Below, one piece after another: positions 13,658-24,788 of a stretch of DNA of 64,000 bases; the first letter of the stretch is position 1; every line of letters starts with the position of its first letter. Made by a program: the position numbers and the translations under genes. The stretch is from Endothia cerciana (lineage: Eukaryota; Ascomycota; Sordariomycetes; Diaporthales; Cryphonectriaceae). The DNA lies in assembly GCA_026119935.1 (NCBI GenBank), contig JALRMH010000084.1, positions 21,274 to 85,273 on the forward strand. The letters run 5' to 3'. The notes beneath the pieces are model-generated. The model had not been told where the DNA came from. It saw only the letters and a program-made list of their open reading frames with translations, and searched no databases.

Positions 13658-13853
13658 CACGCACGCACGCACAACTCTCTCTTTTGATCTCTTGACTTGA
13701 ACGCCTCACCACACTGTACGTACGGCTTATGTGCCCTGGCTCCTCTTCTGGCTGCGGAGAGCTCAGGACCCAGACTGCCCATCTCTAACCGATTCGACTG
13801 TGCAAGAAGACGTCCATTCTTCAGCAGGGCTAGACTTCAGTCACTCTGGGAAT
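11425..13853. other. spacer with simple repeats
   Basis: I see no supported gene. It holds a CAT run (11,623-11,640), a poly-C tract (about 12,764-12,778), a TA dinucleotide run (about 13,578-13,611) directly followed by an AC run (about 13,617-13,655), then ACGC units. The AC and TA runs create artificial frames of alternating residues on both strands. Confidence 0.6.
13578..13674. repeat. compound (TA)n-(AC)n-(GCAC)n microsatellite
   Basis: About 17 TA units, a short TCTATA link, about 19 CA units and then three GCAC-type units. It lies 180 bp upstream of the dihydroxy-acid dehydratase start, so length changes could affect its promoter. Confidence 0.9.
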
Positions 13854-16091
13854 ATGAGCACCTTCGGGGGTTCTGGGGCCGGAAATGGTGAGGGGGCCAG
13901 GAATGTGCCCGGGGAGGATGACTACATACGGTGGCCCTGTCTTCCGCCAGGAGGCCCCTTGAACCGCTGGTCTCATGCTATCACCAGGGAACATGACTTC
14001 CCCGCCGCCAAGGTCAGTCAGTGACAGAACCACCGGTTCTTGCCTCGGCTGAGGCCGGAATCCACTGTCCAGGAGAACTTCTCTTCCCACAGGCACGGTA
14101 GTGCTGTGAGCCCCGGGGCCCCTTGATAATTCCTGGCTGAATAGAGTCCCGGGCCTGACATCCAAATAGGCCATGCTGTATGCCGCCGGAGTTCCGGACC
14201 AGAAGGCCATGGAGAATGCTCCTCAGGTGGGCATCGCAACGGTCTGGTGGGAAGGCAATCCTTGCAAGCACGTATATGCCCAGGACAAATTGCCATGACT
14301 TAATAGCTTACATGTTGACGACAGCACCCACCGTAAGCAGACCCGGCTGCCCGATCTGAGACATGACCAGTGTTGTATTGGGGGGTGGATGACACCGTGA
14401 GGGCAAGGGCGTGATGAGCTGACGGTCAGCAGTGATGGACCTGGGCAAGATCGCCAAGAGGTCCGTCGAGAAGCAGAACATGCTAGCCTGGCAGTTCAAC
14501 ACCATCGGGGTCAGCGACGGGATCACGATGGGCAGCGACGGTGAGTCCGCTCCGCGGTATCCCTCCGTCACGACACGCGGCCCCCCGCTGAACCACGACC
14601 CTAGCAATGCGCTACTCCCTTCAGTCTCGCGAGATCATAGCCGACTCCATCGAGTCCGTGACCTGTGCCCAGCGCCATGACGCCAACATCTCGATCCCGG
14701 GATGCGACAAGAACATGCCGGGTGTGGTCATGGCCGCGGCCCGGCACAACCGGCCCTTTATCATGATCTACGGCGGGGCGATCCGCAAGGGCCACAGCGC
14801 CCTCCTCGACTCCGAGGTCAACATCTCGACCTGTCTCGAGGCGCGCGGCGCCTACACCTACGGGAGGCTGGAGGCCAAGGGTCCCAAGGCGAACGGTGAG
14901 GCCGCCACGCCGGCGGACGTGCTGGAGGACCTGGAACTGCACTCGTGTCCCACCGCGGGCGCCTGTGGCGGTATGTATACGGCGAACACGATGGCGACGG
15001 CGATTGAGGCGATGGGGCTGAGCCTGCCGGGCAGCAGCTCGTATCCTGCCACCTCGCCCGAGAAGGCTAGAGAGTGCGAGAGGGCGGCCGAGGCGATCAA
15101 GGTTGTGATGGAGAAGGACATCCGCCCGCGAGACCTGCTGACCCGAGCGGCATTCGAGAATGCCCTGGTGCTGACCATGGCGCTGGGTGGAAGCACAAAC
15201 GGTGTCCTGCACTTTCTGGCGATGGCCAACAGCGCCGACGTGCCGCTCACGCTGGACGACATCGACAGGACGAGCAACCGTGTCCCCTACCTCGCGGACC
15301 TGCAGCCAAGCGGGAAGCACATGATGGAGGACCTGTACCGCATAGGCGGCACACCTGGCGTGCTGAAGATGCTCATCGCCGCAGGCCTGATCGACGGGGG
15401 TCTCATGACCGTCACGGGCAGGACCCTCGCCGAGAACTGCGCCTCGTGGCCCTCGCTCGACCCAGGGCAAAAGATCATCCGGCCGCTGGACGACCCGATC
15501 AAGAAGACGGGCCACCTACGCGTGCTCCGGGGCAACCTCGCGCCGCACGGGGCTGTGGCCAAGATCACGGGCAAGGAGGGCCTGTCGTTCACCGGCAAGG
15601 CGAGGGTCTTTAATAAAGAGCATGAGCTGGACTCGGCGTTAAAGAGGGGCGATATCAAGGCGACTGACGGGAAGCTGGTCCTCATCGTACGGTACGAGGG
15701 CCCGCGGGGTGGCCCCGGGATGCCAGAGCAGCTGACGGCCAGCGCTGCCATCATCGGCGCGGGACTGAAGAACGTCGCACTCATAACCGATGGACGATAT
15801 AGCGGCGCGAGTCATGGTTTCATCGTCGGCCATATATGTCCGGAGGCGGCGGTGGGGGGACCCATCGCGGTGCTAAGGGATGACGATGAGGTGCGGATTG
15901 ACGCGACGGAGAATAGGATCGACGTGCTGAATGTGAGCGTCGAGGAGCTCAGGGAGAGGAAGAGGAGCTGGAAGCCGCCCGTCACAAAACCGCTCAGGGG
16001 TACGCTGGCCAAGTACGCGAGACTCGTCGGTGATGCGAGCCACGGGGCGGTGACGGATCTGGCTGAGCCATCAGGCAGTACGGAGTGGTGA
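13854..16091 (+). CDS. dihydroxy-acid dehydratase family (ILV3/IlvD-Edd), 5 exons with an 8-nt microexon
   Basis: The model is join(13854..14012, 14170..14267, 14325..14332, 14433..14540, 14605..16091), 619 aa. The family converts 2,3-dihydroxy-isovalerate or -methylvalerate to the 2-keto acid in valine/isoleucine synthesis, using an Fe-S cluster. The three expected cluster cysteines are seen in NPC (C85), PGCDK (C158) and ACGG (C245), and the family signature GCDKNMPG is intact. Exon 2 ends NPC plus AA. Only by adding the 8 bases CACCCACC does the frame read NPCNTHLMDLG, the family consensus. This requires a GC donor (GCACGT) after exon 2 and a GTAAGC donor after the microexon. The N-terminus (MSTFGGSGAGNGEG) does not look like a mitochondrial presequence, so this may be a cytosolic paralog or a related sugar-acid dehydratase rather than the main ILV3. 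Confidence 0.88.
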
Positions 16092-16845
16092 TTTCAGAGA
16101 CTGTTTGGGTCGGGCCTGGCCGGCGTGAGCTCCAAGAGCGGTCAGTACCGGATTCTTAACAGGTAGCAGGAAAAGTCTTGTTAGTCGAGCCTTCAGTATG
16201 CGTGTCCGTCTGGGACCGTGTCGCGGCCGGACGTGGCATTTCCTCAGCCTCTGGTGCTCAGATCTATGCCGAGAGCTCAGCAAGCGCAGGAAGTCTCATA
16301 GCCGCTTCCAAGCCTGAGGCTGTCGGGTCTTGACGTTGTAATTTTGATTTTTTTTTGATTTTTTTTTTTGATTAGATATGTGGTATCGTGTAGTAAACAA
16401 AGGACAGGTCGCAGCGTCGTGCGCAGAGGAAATATCGCCTCCCTAGCGTGCGCAGCAGCGGCGATCCCGTTTGACCGACGCCCGATCTGATCTACTCTAC
16501 CGGTCCCCCTATGCCAAATGAGATGCGGATGGTTTTGTGATTTCGTAAACGCCTGTTACATTCGTGTGGAAGTGGTAATGCCACTAAGACGACGTGTGCG
16601 CGATAGGCAACCCGACACCGTGGACGCAGACCGGCGCATATACTACAGCATCGCGGCTCTCTGCGACATATATGCAGCCCAAGAGACACAATCCGACATG
16701 CATCGTGATGTAGATACCCCAGGCCCGCCCTTGATTGCACTTTCCATTCGCCAATCCGCCCAACTTCCAAGCCTGAGAACTCCTCGTCGTGACCGTTTCG
16801 TCGTGTTCTAGGTTGAAGATGCAGGCGTCCTCCTCATGATATTCG
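16092..16845. other. convergent intergenic region
   Basis: The 3' flanks of two convergent genes. It includes T-rich runs at 16,338-16,370, a likely 3'-UTR or termination region for the plus-strand gene. No separate gene is seen. Confidence 0.6.
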
Positions 16846-18632
16846 TTATGGGCTGGCCCATCCGCCAGCAACGTCGACCCACTCCGCCAGACAGCTACCC
16901 TCCTTGCCCTCGACGTCGACGATATCAGTGTCACATCGGCATCGGCATCCCACACCGTTCTCCTTTGGAGGATCCCAGTGCTCCCAGTAATCATCCTCCT
17001 CGAATCGCTTCTTTTCGTCCAGGGTCGTCTTCTCGAGATATGGCTCGCGGGGGAGCTGCCTTCCGAGGGGCGCGTTCGCGGGACAGTGCTGAATGGTGGT
17101 GTGTCGGTATCCAAAGTCACGGAAGTAGTGAATATCGCGAGGGGAAAGGAGGGCACCGGCGGCAAGAGAGTGGATGGGCGCATCACCCCACTGACAGGAA
17201 CGATTAGCAACCAAGGGGGATATCGTGGGACGGACGACATTCGGGAAATAGCGTACCCTTTCCATCCAGAAACCACCGCTCCGGTCCATCATCTCGAAGA
17301 AGTCCTCGTACTCCTTGCTCCTGAAGAAGCTCAGACGAGCAATCTCGAAGTTGGACCAGAAGTGACACATGTTGTAACTCTCCCCCTCCATAGCCTCGGG
17401 GTCGATCTCAGGGAGGCCGTTGCGGCCGGGCTCGGAGCGCAGGATCTCCTCCGGCAGCGGCGGTGCTTCCAGGTCTGCGGCGGGGTCCTTCTGCTCAGGC
17501 TCGGGCTTGGGCTCGGTGAACATCTCCCACAAGCCCTTGGATGTCAGGTTGTTCATGCGCTTGTAAGCGGACGCGTAACGCCAGATGTTGGGGACGGTCT
17601 CCCGGAGCTCCTTGACAGCAATCGTGAAGCCGTAGGTCTTGTTGTTCTCGATCATGGCCAGGAAGGGATCACTGCGGACGGCACTTGTCAGATATAGGAC
17701 AGCACGCGGCCAGTGGGAGCGGGGCAGACATACTAGGTGATATCACAGAAGTACTTGATCTCGGGCTCGAGGCGCCAGTACCACTCGTACTTGGCGAGCA
17801 GGGGGTGCTTGTAGAAAAAGCTGGCGGGACTGTCAGTAGCCGTCTGGTCGCTGGTGCTGTGCCTCCCGCAGCGCGGGCCAAGCCGGACTTACCCAGAATA
17901 GAACCTGCACATGGCATGGTAACTCTCCAGACCACCGTACATGACAGCGGCATCGCCCTGCTTCGCGATGCCCTCCTTGGCGACCTTTGGATCGATCCAG
18001 TCGGGGAAGCCCCACATGTCGGGACCAACCTTGCCGAACTCGACGGGCGCAGACGTGTAGTTCTTGACGGTGTCCTTGAAGGTCTGGTTGAAGTCCCCAT
18101 CGTTCAGGAACACGTATGGGTAGTGGTACCACCGATTGAAGTGGCGCTCGATGGACTTGATGGACTGGATGACGCCGTCCAACTCCTTGTTCCTGGCCAG
18201 GACGACGAAGGCGCCGTTGGCGCGGGGCTTGGAGGTATCGGGCTCGAGACAGCCCTCGACGAAGGTTTTGTCATATTTTTCGCTGATTTTCCTGTTGGGG
18301 TCAGTACCCGGGCCGGACACGTGCGTTGAGCTTGAGGCCTCTTACCTTATGGCCGGAGGAGCACCGGCGGGCATGAGTATCCTGCCTGGAGAGTTCGGAT
18401 GCCTCACGAACAGGATGAGGATGAGGATGACGACAATGAGGGGGAATAGTATGACCACACCGAGCGGTATGGAGATGGTAGAGTTCCCCCTGAGGCGCAG
18501 TGGCCTGCGGAAGAATGCCAGGCGTGACCACAGGCGTCCTGATCTTGTCCTCGGCTTGTGAAGCTTCTCATCTGCTGTAGGGAGCTGCGGAGGACCCGTC
18601 AGGGCCTTGCCCGCCCGACGGATCAGATCCAT
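16846..18632 (-). CDS. alpha-1,2-mannosyltransferase, KRE2/MNT1/KTR family (GT15), 5 exons
   Basis: The model is complement(join(16846..17190, 17257..17671, 17734..17820, 17893..18291, 18346..18632)), 510 aa. It is a Golgi type II membrane enzyme that adds alpha-1,2-mannose from GDP-mannose to glycoproteins. A cytoplasmic tail of about 53 residues precedes one transmembrane anchor (GVVILFPLIVVILILILF). The lumenal catalytic domain has KRANGAFVVLARN-like start sequence, YPYVFLNDGDF, YEWYWRLEPEIKYFCDITYD, YNMCHFWSNFEIA (containing the family's proposed catalytic Glu), GGFWMERWGDAPIHSLA and a Cys-rich GVGCRCRCD tail. All donors are GT. The last intron (17,191-17,256) is exactly 66 nt with no stop, so retention would insert 22 residues between MER and WGDAP. 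It is convergent with the dehydratase gene. Confidence 0.93.
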
Positions 18633-19575
18633 GCCGTACAGTATGGGAGTGTAGTCGAGGGGCGCGTGGTGGCTCGGATGGTCGGACGCGCCGACAGGAT
18701 ATTATCGGCGAGAGGCTGTTGGCGAGGCAGGATTTTTGGTTCCGGAGGGAGGAGATTCTCGACGGGAGATGGTGCTATAGCCGCTGACGATGTGGAGGAC
18801 GAGGATCGACACGAAACAAGAGCCAGTCCGCCCCGGCCCGTTGCCCCTGATTTCTCTCGCGGCCGAAGCCGAAACCGTCAGTGGTGGCGACAGTCTTGGG
18901 CCGCGTGCGCGTTGTGGACGCAGATTGACGAGCGGCAAAGGGGAAAAAACAGCTCTCCTCCCCGGTGGACCTAACGGTGCCCGTGTCGATCTTATTGACG
19001 TCGAGCAGACGTCGGTGATGGTAGAGTTTGGCGCAGGTGCGACCTGGACCGAGCCACGGACCGAGCCACGGGACGGCGGCCTGTCAGAAGCAGAGCAGAG
19101 CAAAAGGCTGAAGGCGCTGACGATGAGTGACTGCTTAGGGACAGCTTGGTCAGTTCGCCAAGGCGCAGGAGAGACGACGGATTGCCTGGTGTATGTATGA
19201 TGCCGCAAAGGTTAGAGATACCTCTGGTTAATTTCTTCTTTTTCTTTTCTTTTTCCTGTCCTTTCTTTTGTTTTGTTTTGTTTTGTTTTGTTCTGGTTGT
19301 TGTTTTTTTAATGAAAAAATTAAAACAATTTTTTCCCCCCCCCCTCCTTCTTCTTCTCTTGGCAGATGGTGGTGGGCAACAGCAAATTGCGACTCTGGCC
19401 ACGCTCGATCGACAGTGACGGACGGGGCCTTGAGCGTTGAGGTCAATGGCGACGCCGGCGCCGGTCGTCGATGATGGTGATGCTATAGGCAGCAACACCG
19501 ATGAGACTCATGGAGATTGGCCACCTCACCTGAACACGAAGAGGAGTCGGTGTTGGGCCGCAGCGTGGTGGGAGG

Positions 19576-19620
19576 CGTCGTGTCGTGTCGTGTCGTGTCG
19601 TGTCGTGTCGAGTCGAGTCG
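19576..19620. repeat. GTCGT pentamer microsatellite
   Basis: At least six tandem TCGTG units followed by TCGAG variants. Noncoding as far as can be seen. Confidence 0.85.
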
Positions 19621-20376
19621 AACCGACAGGCTTAGACGGGAAGATAACCGCCCAGTCGAGATAGGAGACTTGGCCTGGCAGGGTTTCCCCGTCTGGGCCG
19701 TCCGTCGCTTGTCGCTGGTACTATACTATAGTAGCTGGGAGCTTGCCCCAGGCGCCTGGGGCCACCGCGCAACACAGCATACAGCGTAGGCGAGACCCAA
19801 TGGAGGGAGGGTCTGGTACCACGGCGGGTGTGTGAATGCTAATGCTGACATCTAGGCCCTGTAGTGGGTATTCATTGGCCGCTGGGTGCCACGTTAGAAG
19901 CCTACGCCCCCCGGGCCCGGCCCCCTGTACCCTACAGTAGTAGTACCTGTCTGGCGGTATGGGCAGTACAGGGCCACGAGAGCGTCCCCTAATCTTCCCT
20001 GATGCTTCCGTGTTTTCTATGCAGGCAGGCTTCATGGCCCTGTCCCCGTCCACGCATTCGAAATCCTCCCCCTTTTCACCCCATCTTCAGCTAATACATA
20101 GTAGTACTGACTTAAGGTCATGAACATGGTACAGTACCATAGTGTATACCCTTATACCCTGTACGCACGGGACCAAGACTGCGCAGGATCACCAAGACAC
20201 GAGCCACCAAAAGACCGCTGGCTGTCTCTAGAAGTTCCACACGAGGCCAACGTTGGGTGTACCCGCACCCGTGATACCTGGAATTGTGGAAGCCTGGATG
20301 CTGGACATAAAGCAGGAGGACCGCTGCAGCATCCCCCCTCCCTCCCTCTCCCTTCTCTGTCTGTGTGTATATGGAG

Positions 20377-20417
20377 GTGGAGGGAGGGAGGGAGGGAGGG
20401 AGGGAGGGAGGGAGGGA
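20377..20417 (+). repeat. (GGGA)n tetranucleotide array, strong G-quadruplex candidate
   Basis: About ten consecutive GGGA/GGAG units with single-base A loops on the plus strand, which is the most favourable loop length for a parallel G-quadruplex. No gene overlaps it with support. Confidence 0.85.
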
Positions 20418-22140
20418 GAGGGCATGGCACTGCGCTCCCCAGGCTGTGTGTTGGTCTGTCTGCGCCGCATTGCGGACCACTAACTACTACCACGCCCGTA
20501 TTCACTTATCCTCCTGCGCGCCCGCCACCTTCTCCGGTCTTACCCTGGCGCGTCCTGGGATGGGAAGGACGGAGTGCGCCCAAGATACGGAGGACAAGGG
20601 CCATACTCACCATTCCGCCGGGCCATGCAGACGTAGGGCACCACCTGTACCGGGTACACATTTGCCACCATGCGGTCTTCACTGATGTCCTACCGCTGAC
20701 GATATGGGGTGCGGAATACGGACGACTGAACCACGATCGACACGTGCTATGGTACCAGGGCGCAGAGGGGGACAGGCAGCCCGGTCTGTCCGGCAGCCGT
20801 TGCCATTGAGGGCCAGGGCAAGGCAACCCGAGGCCCGTCCCGCAGTGCTGTCCTTCGATGATAGCCCACGGAGTCGGCAAGGTATACGATAGGCCAGGTG
20901 GGAAGGCGAGGGGCGCGACCACCGCCCCGTCACCCTGTGCTGGGCTACTCAATGTAATTGCCCGCGCCGGTCTGGGATGGGCAGGATCAGGCTCATCTCG
21001 GCGGTTACCGCTCAGAGATCTCTTCCGGGCGACCATACCCCGTACGGTCAGCTCCCTACTGCGTACTGTGGCACGGAGAGTCCTCGACCGCAGGAGGAGT
21101 AAGATTGGGCAGCGCTTACTACGGAACTATAGAGGTTGCTAATGGGCCACCCGCGGCCCAGGTACGGTCCTGCCAGGCAGACAAGATGTCCTGATGTTCC
21201 TATCTATTAATAACACCACAGCAACCCGCCCGCATGGAGACTCGCAAGTCCACGTCTGTCATTTCGCAGGATCTCGACGATCAGAGATCAGGGCCACCTC
21301 GCGGGTCAACGGCGAGCATGTGGATCCATCGCCCGCGGGGCCCAAAATTAGAACAGGTCGAGACCCGGAGGGCCCACCTCAGGTGCAGCATTTGGCTCGC
21401 GCGCTGTTTCCTCTCGCCGTCCCCTCTGCAGGTCCGTTGGCTGGATGCCCTCGCGTGAGATCTGCGGAGCGGCCGGCCTGCGCCTCCATCCCCCTCCTTC
21501 GGGACGAGCAGAGCCTTCGCGCTTGGCTCTGCTGTGGATGCAGCGCGGACCGCCGGCTCTGCCTTCTGCCCGGCTTCGCTCCACGCGAATTACTGCGCAG
21601 GGCCGAAACAAGCACCAGGCATCTCCTGCAGCACGTCAAGGCACCAGAGGCAGAGTGATCCATGTTTCACATCTCACCCTCTCCCGCGTTTCTGCGCCCA
21701 CACACCCCTGTCCCGCTCGAGCCCACCCGCCATCGACATCCTCCTTTTGGTAATAGGCTCTGCTCCTTTGTGTCGGGTCTGTGATCGCACGGTCGTGATA
21801 TTACCCCATGATTCATCTCGCTGCTTGGGTTCGGAGCTTATGGAGTACAGTAATATACATACTCAGGCGTGACCCCCTCCGTCCGTCCTGACCCTTCGGT
21901 GCTTCGTCCCTCCTGAGTTCTCTCAAATTGTTTGTTGTTGTTTTAATAAAGAAGAGAGAAGAAGAAAAAACCACCAACCAAGAACTGGCGATCCGATAGT
22001 TCAACCCCCCCCCCCGCCAAGCATCAGATCAGATATCGCGAGAATCATTCATTGCCAACAATTGTTTATTTATTTTTTTGGGGGGTGAAAGAATAGAATT
22101 TGGGTTTTCAGCTCGCTACTCCTGCTATAACCACCTAGCC

Positions 22141-22743
22141 ATGGAGTGTATATCACCCTCACACGTCCCCATAATCGTCCAATCCGGCCCTGGGCAGGAT
22201 TGGGCCAGACAACACATCCTCGGCGAGAAGCTCCGCCTGGATCGGGCAAAGCAGCCGGGTCCCTCCATGACACGTGCTGGACTCAACATGAAGACCTGGT
22301 CGAGTCGACAGAGCAACACTGGCCGCCGTGCGATGCTACATATACCGGGCACACAGCCGCCGGCGCGTGTCGAGAAGCACGCCGCCCTGAGGACCCCGAT
22401 GAAAAGCACCAAGTCGACAAAGGAGTGGGAGGGCCTGTTGAGGTCGTCCATCAGCAGCTTGCAGGGGCGCTATGCGAGGATGGAGCCACCTGCACCCCAG
22501 AGAGGTCAGGGTCTTGGGGACCGGCTCGCCAAACCAGACCTGGCCGGCCTGGGTCGTACGGAGATGGTCTCCAGGGCTCTACAGGCTGCCGTCGGCTGTG
22601 CACTACTCTCAGGCCGACAAGACCTCTATGAGGGAGACTCGAGCGGAACAGAGGACTCGTACGGTTCCGAGGACGCACCGGCGACGCCTGACACGATCCG
22701 AACGGGCGAGGATGCGAATATCGACCCAAGGTTGTTCGGGTGA
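22141..22743 (+). CDS. doubtful hypothetical protein
   Basis: An uninterrupted frame from an ATG at 22,141 gives about 200 aa. It starts MECISPSHVPIIV and ends with an acidic, Ser/Thr-rich region (EGDSSGTEDSYGSEDAP) before DPRLFG. No domain, signal peptide or membrane segment is recognised. A TTTATTTATTTTTT run lies just upstream. Two other frames and the opposite strand are also open over much of this stretch, so GC bias alone may explain it. It is listed because the acidic tail looks more protein-like than the neighbouring frames. Confidence 0.3.
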   Translation: MECISPSHVPIIVQSGPGQDWARQHILGEKLRLDRAKQPGPSMTRAGLNMKTWSSRQSNTGRRAMLHIPGTQPPARVEKHAALRTPMKSTKSTKEWEGLLRSSISSLQGRYARMEPPAPQRGQGLGDRLAKPDLAGLGRTEMVSRALQAAVGCALLSGRQDLYEGDSSGTEDSYGSEDAPATPDTIRTGEDANIDPRLFG

Positions 22744-23418
22744 GCGCTTCTGGCGCAGCTCTGCACACCAGCGAGGGACCACTCCCCGCCACCCGGTCCA
22801 CCATGATAATCGTGAACGACGCCGTGGTAGTGAGATGCTCAGGCTACCTCCAGCCAGGGTCCCCGCGACAGCACACAGCCCCCGCCGGCGCGCGGGGGTC
22901 GAGATGCACATGGCGGAACAGGGAAACTCATCATCTCGAACCGAGTCACTGCATCGAGCAGTACCGAATCAAGGATGAAAGCAGTCCACGGGATCAGCGT
23001 TCAGACAGATCGTGGGCCGCCTGATCGAGCGCGAGGAGGCAAGCGGATGGCGGAACGGCGCGAGTGGTCTGAAAAGTATCTGGTCTGATGAAGGAGAAAA
23101 GAATAGATGATACCCTCCCTCCCTCAAGGGAACCATAGGTGTTGAATATACCTGGTCACACCTCAGGTCCTATCAAGTCCAGATAGCACCACCTTGGGGC
23201 CCTCTCTCGTGATTGAATCTCCGCTTCGGCCAGGCACGCCGAGACCATCAGGCTGCGTGGCCTTCTCAGGGAAGTGCCAAGGCTTCCTTCCCGGCCGAGA
23301 GCTTGTAGGCACTGGCGTGTCCCGTCCTCGCCTCGCGGTCCCGGAGACGTGCTTGCAGCATAGCCAAGCGCGGTGCTACCCACAGGAGTATTGGACTATA
23401 GGCCTGCGCATGGCAGCC

Positions 23419-24021
23419 TCAGTCCCCATCATCATCATCATCATCATCATCGCCGAAGCTCAACTTGATCTTCTTGGCCTTCCTCTTGACCTTTTCTAGT
23501 CCCTTGCCCTTGTCGTCAGACTTCTTCGCCACGGCGCCAGAGTCACCCCCTGCGGAGGCTTGTCCGTCCTTGGATGAAACAACGTCCTCGCGCTCATCCT
23601 CGGCATCGGCGCCAATAACCTTGCCCGCTTTTCGCTTCTTGGACCCTCCAAAGACGGCTTTTGCCTTGTCCTCCTCCTCCTCCTCCTTCTTCTCCTCCTT
23701 GTCCTCATCCGCCTGCCTTTCTACATCCTCCTCCCCATCCCGGTCGCGATCTCCTCCTCGGCCATCATTCCCTTTCCCACCGGTGACCGTCCCATCAATG
23801 CCTACCTTGACCCCCGACACAACATTCCCGTCTTCGTCGACGATCACAGGCGCATCTTCAGCCTCCTCGCTCGCGGACCGCGGCTTGGCTGCTCTCCGGC
23901 GGGAGGCGAGGATGGGGTCGGGCGAGTCTGCGTCGGCGGCGTGCTGGCCCTTGAGGCGGGCGAGGAAGGGTGGGAGGGACTGGTCGTAGTGCAGGTTCTT
24001 GCCGGTGATCTTCTGGGACAT
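23419..24021 (-). CDS. DUF4604 domain protein, lysine- and aspartate-rich
   Basis: A single-exon minus-strand frame starting at the ATG at 24,021 gives 200 aa. The N-terminus MSQKITGKNLHYDQSLPPFL followed by ARLKGQ is the signature I associate with the fungal DUF4604 family. The rest is of low complexity: alternating acidic (DKEEKKEEEEEDK) and basic (KKRKAGK, KRKAKKIKLSFG) tracts, ending in a run of eight Asp encoded by a GAT/CAT microsatellite (23,427-23,453). The frame extends upstream of 24,021 into a poly-Lys stretch coded by a T/TTC microsatellite, which is not taken as coding. The basic clusters suggest nuclear location. The molecular function is not known to me. Asp-tail length probably varies between strains. 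Confidence 0.85.
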   Translation of the reverse strand: MSQKITGKNLHYDQSLPPFLARLKGQHAADADSPDPILASRRRAAKPRSASEEAEDAPVIVDEDGNVVSGVKVGIDGTVTGGKGNDGRGGDRDRDGEEDVERQADEDKEEKKEEEEEDKAKAVFGGSKKRKAGKVIGADAEDEREDVVSSKDGQASAGGDSGAVAKKSDDKGKGLEKVKRKAKKIKLSFGDDDDDDDDGD

Positions 24022-24229
24022 GATTTGGTGCTGGAGACTGTTGTGCCGGGAGGGCTTGAAGGGAGCCCTGCGGGCTGCTGACGAGGGCCGGAGTCTAAGG
24101 TTGGCTGGTTGGTTGGTACGTGGTGTGTCAAGGCTGACCGGGTGCTCATCAAGGCGCCGCGACTGGAGTGCAATTGGATTGGAGCAGCCGGGGGGCGGTT
24201 CCGGGGGTCGGGCCTGGCCCCAGGCGGCG

Positions 24230-24263
<34 letters not shown>

Positions 24264-24743
24264 CTTCTTCTTCTTCTTCTTCTTCCTTGCCTCGGGAGGG
24301 GGGTGGACAGTGAACAGTGAACAGCGGGCAGAATACAGTACCTACCATGGTAGCGTGGTGCGGTGATGGCCCTGGCTGTGGAGGCCCTGGCGTGCCCCCG
24401 CGTGGCTGAACCCTCAAGCTACAGTACCTTTGCACAGTACCTGGCTCGCCTAGGTACTACTATGTACTTACTAGGCGTGCCCAGGTACAGCACCCTCAAC
24501 GCTGGAACTGCGGGACCCTGGCTGCATCCTCGTCGGCGTCAACGGCACACGTCTGAACTCACTGCCCGCGTGCAAGATCTGATCGAGCGTGGTAGATCTC
24601 GGGGGCCCTTCTTGCTTGCGTCGAACAAAGGCCGGGACCCAGGCTGGGAGGACCTCCCGCGTCCCGGCGGCAGGACTCGGCGATGGGAATCGGATTGCTT
24701 CTATTCGAACCAACAACCTCTTACGAGTCCCCTATCTGATGCG

Positions 24744-24788
<45 letters not shown>

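Larger units (their letters stand above)
18633..22140. other. long repeat-rich spacer
   Basis: No confident gene. It contains a pyrimidine-rich tract with TTTTG units (19,226-19,345), a TCGTG/GTCGT pentamer array (about 19,576-19,620), a strong GGGA array (20,377-20,417) and poly-C at 22,005-22,016. Frames of about 100-230 codons at 20,120-20,809 run through the GGGA repeat and have equally long opposite-strand partners. Confidence 0.5.

Noticed and set aside
13486..13782. ORFs made of repeated Tyr-Ile or Cys-Val around 13.6 kb
   Set aside because: They are translations of the TA and AC dinucleotide runs, not protein genes.
14601..15515. 304-codon minus-strand ORF opposite the dehydratase
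   Set aside because: Shadow of the dehydratase codons. Arg/His/Gly-rich without any motif.
16978..17697. 239-codon plus-strand ORF opposite the mannosyltransferase
   Set aside because: Shadow frame. It crosses two introns of the real gene without any splice logic of its own.
20120..20809. 229-codon plus ORF across the GGGA array
   Set aside because: Openness comes from the repeat (Gly-Gly-Arg-Glu units). All frames on both strands are long here and no domain is seen.
24022..24435. Upstream extension of the DUF4604 frame to 338 residues
   Set aside because: The added part is a poly-Lys/Glu stretch from a T/TTC microsatellite. MSQKITGKNLHYDQ at 24,021 is the family's natural start.
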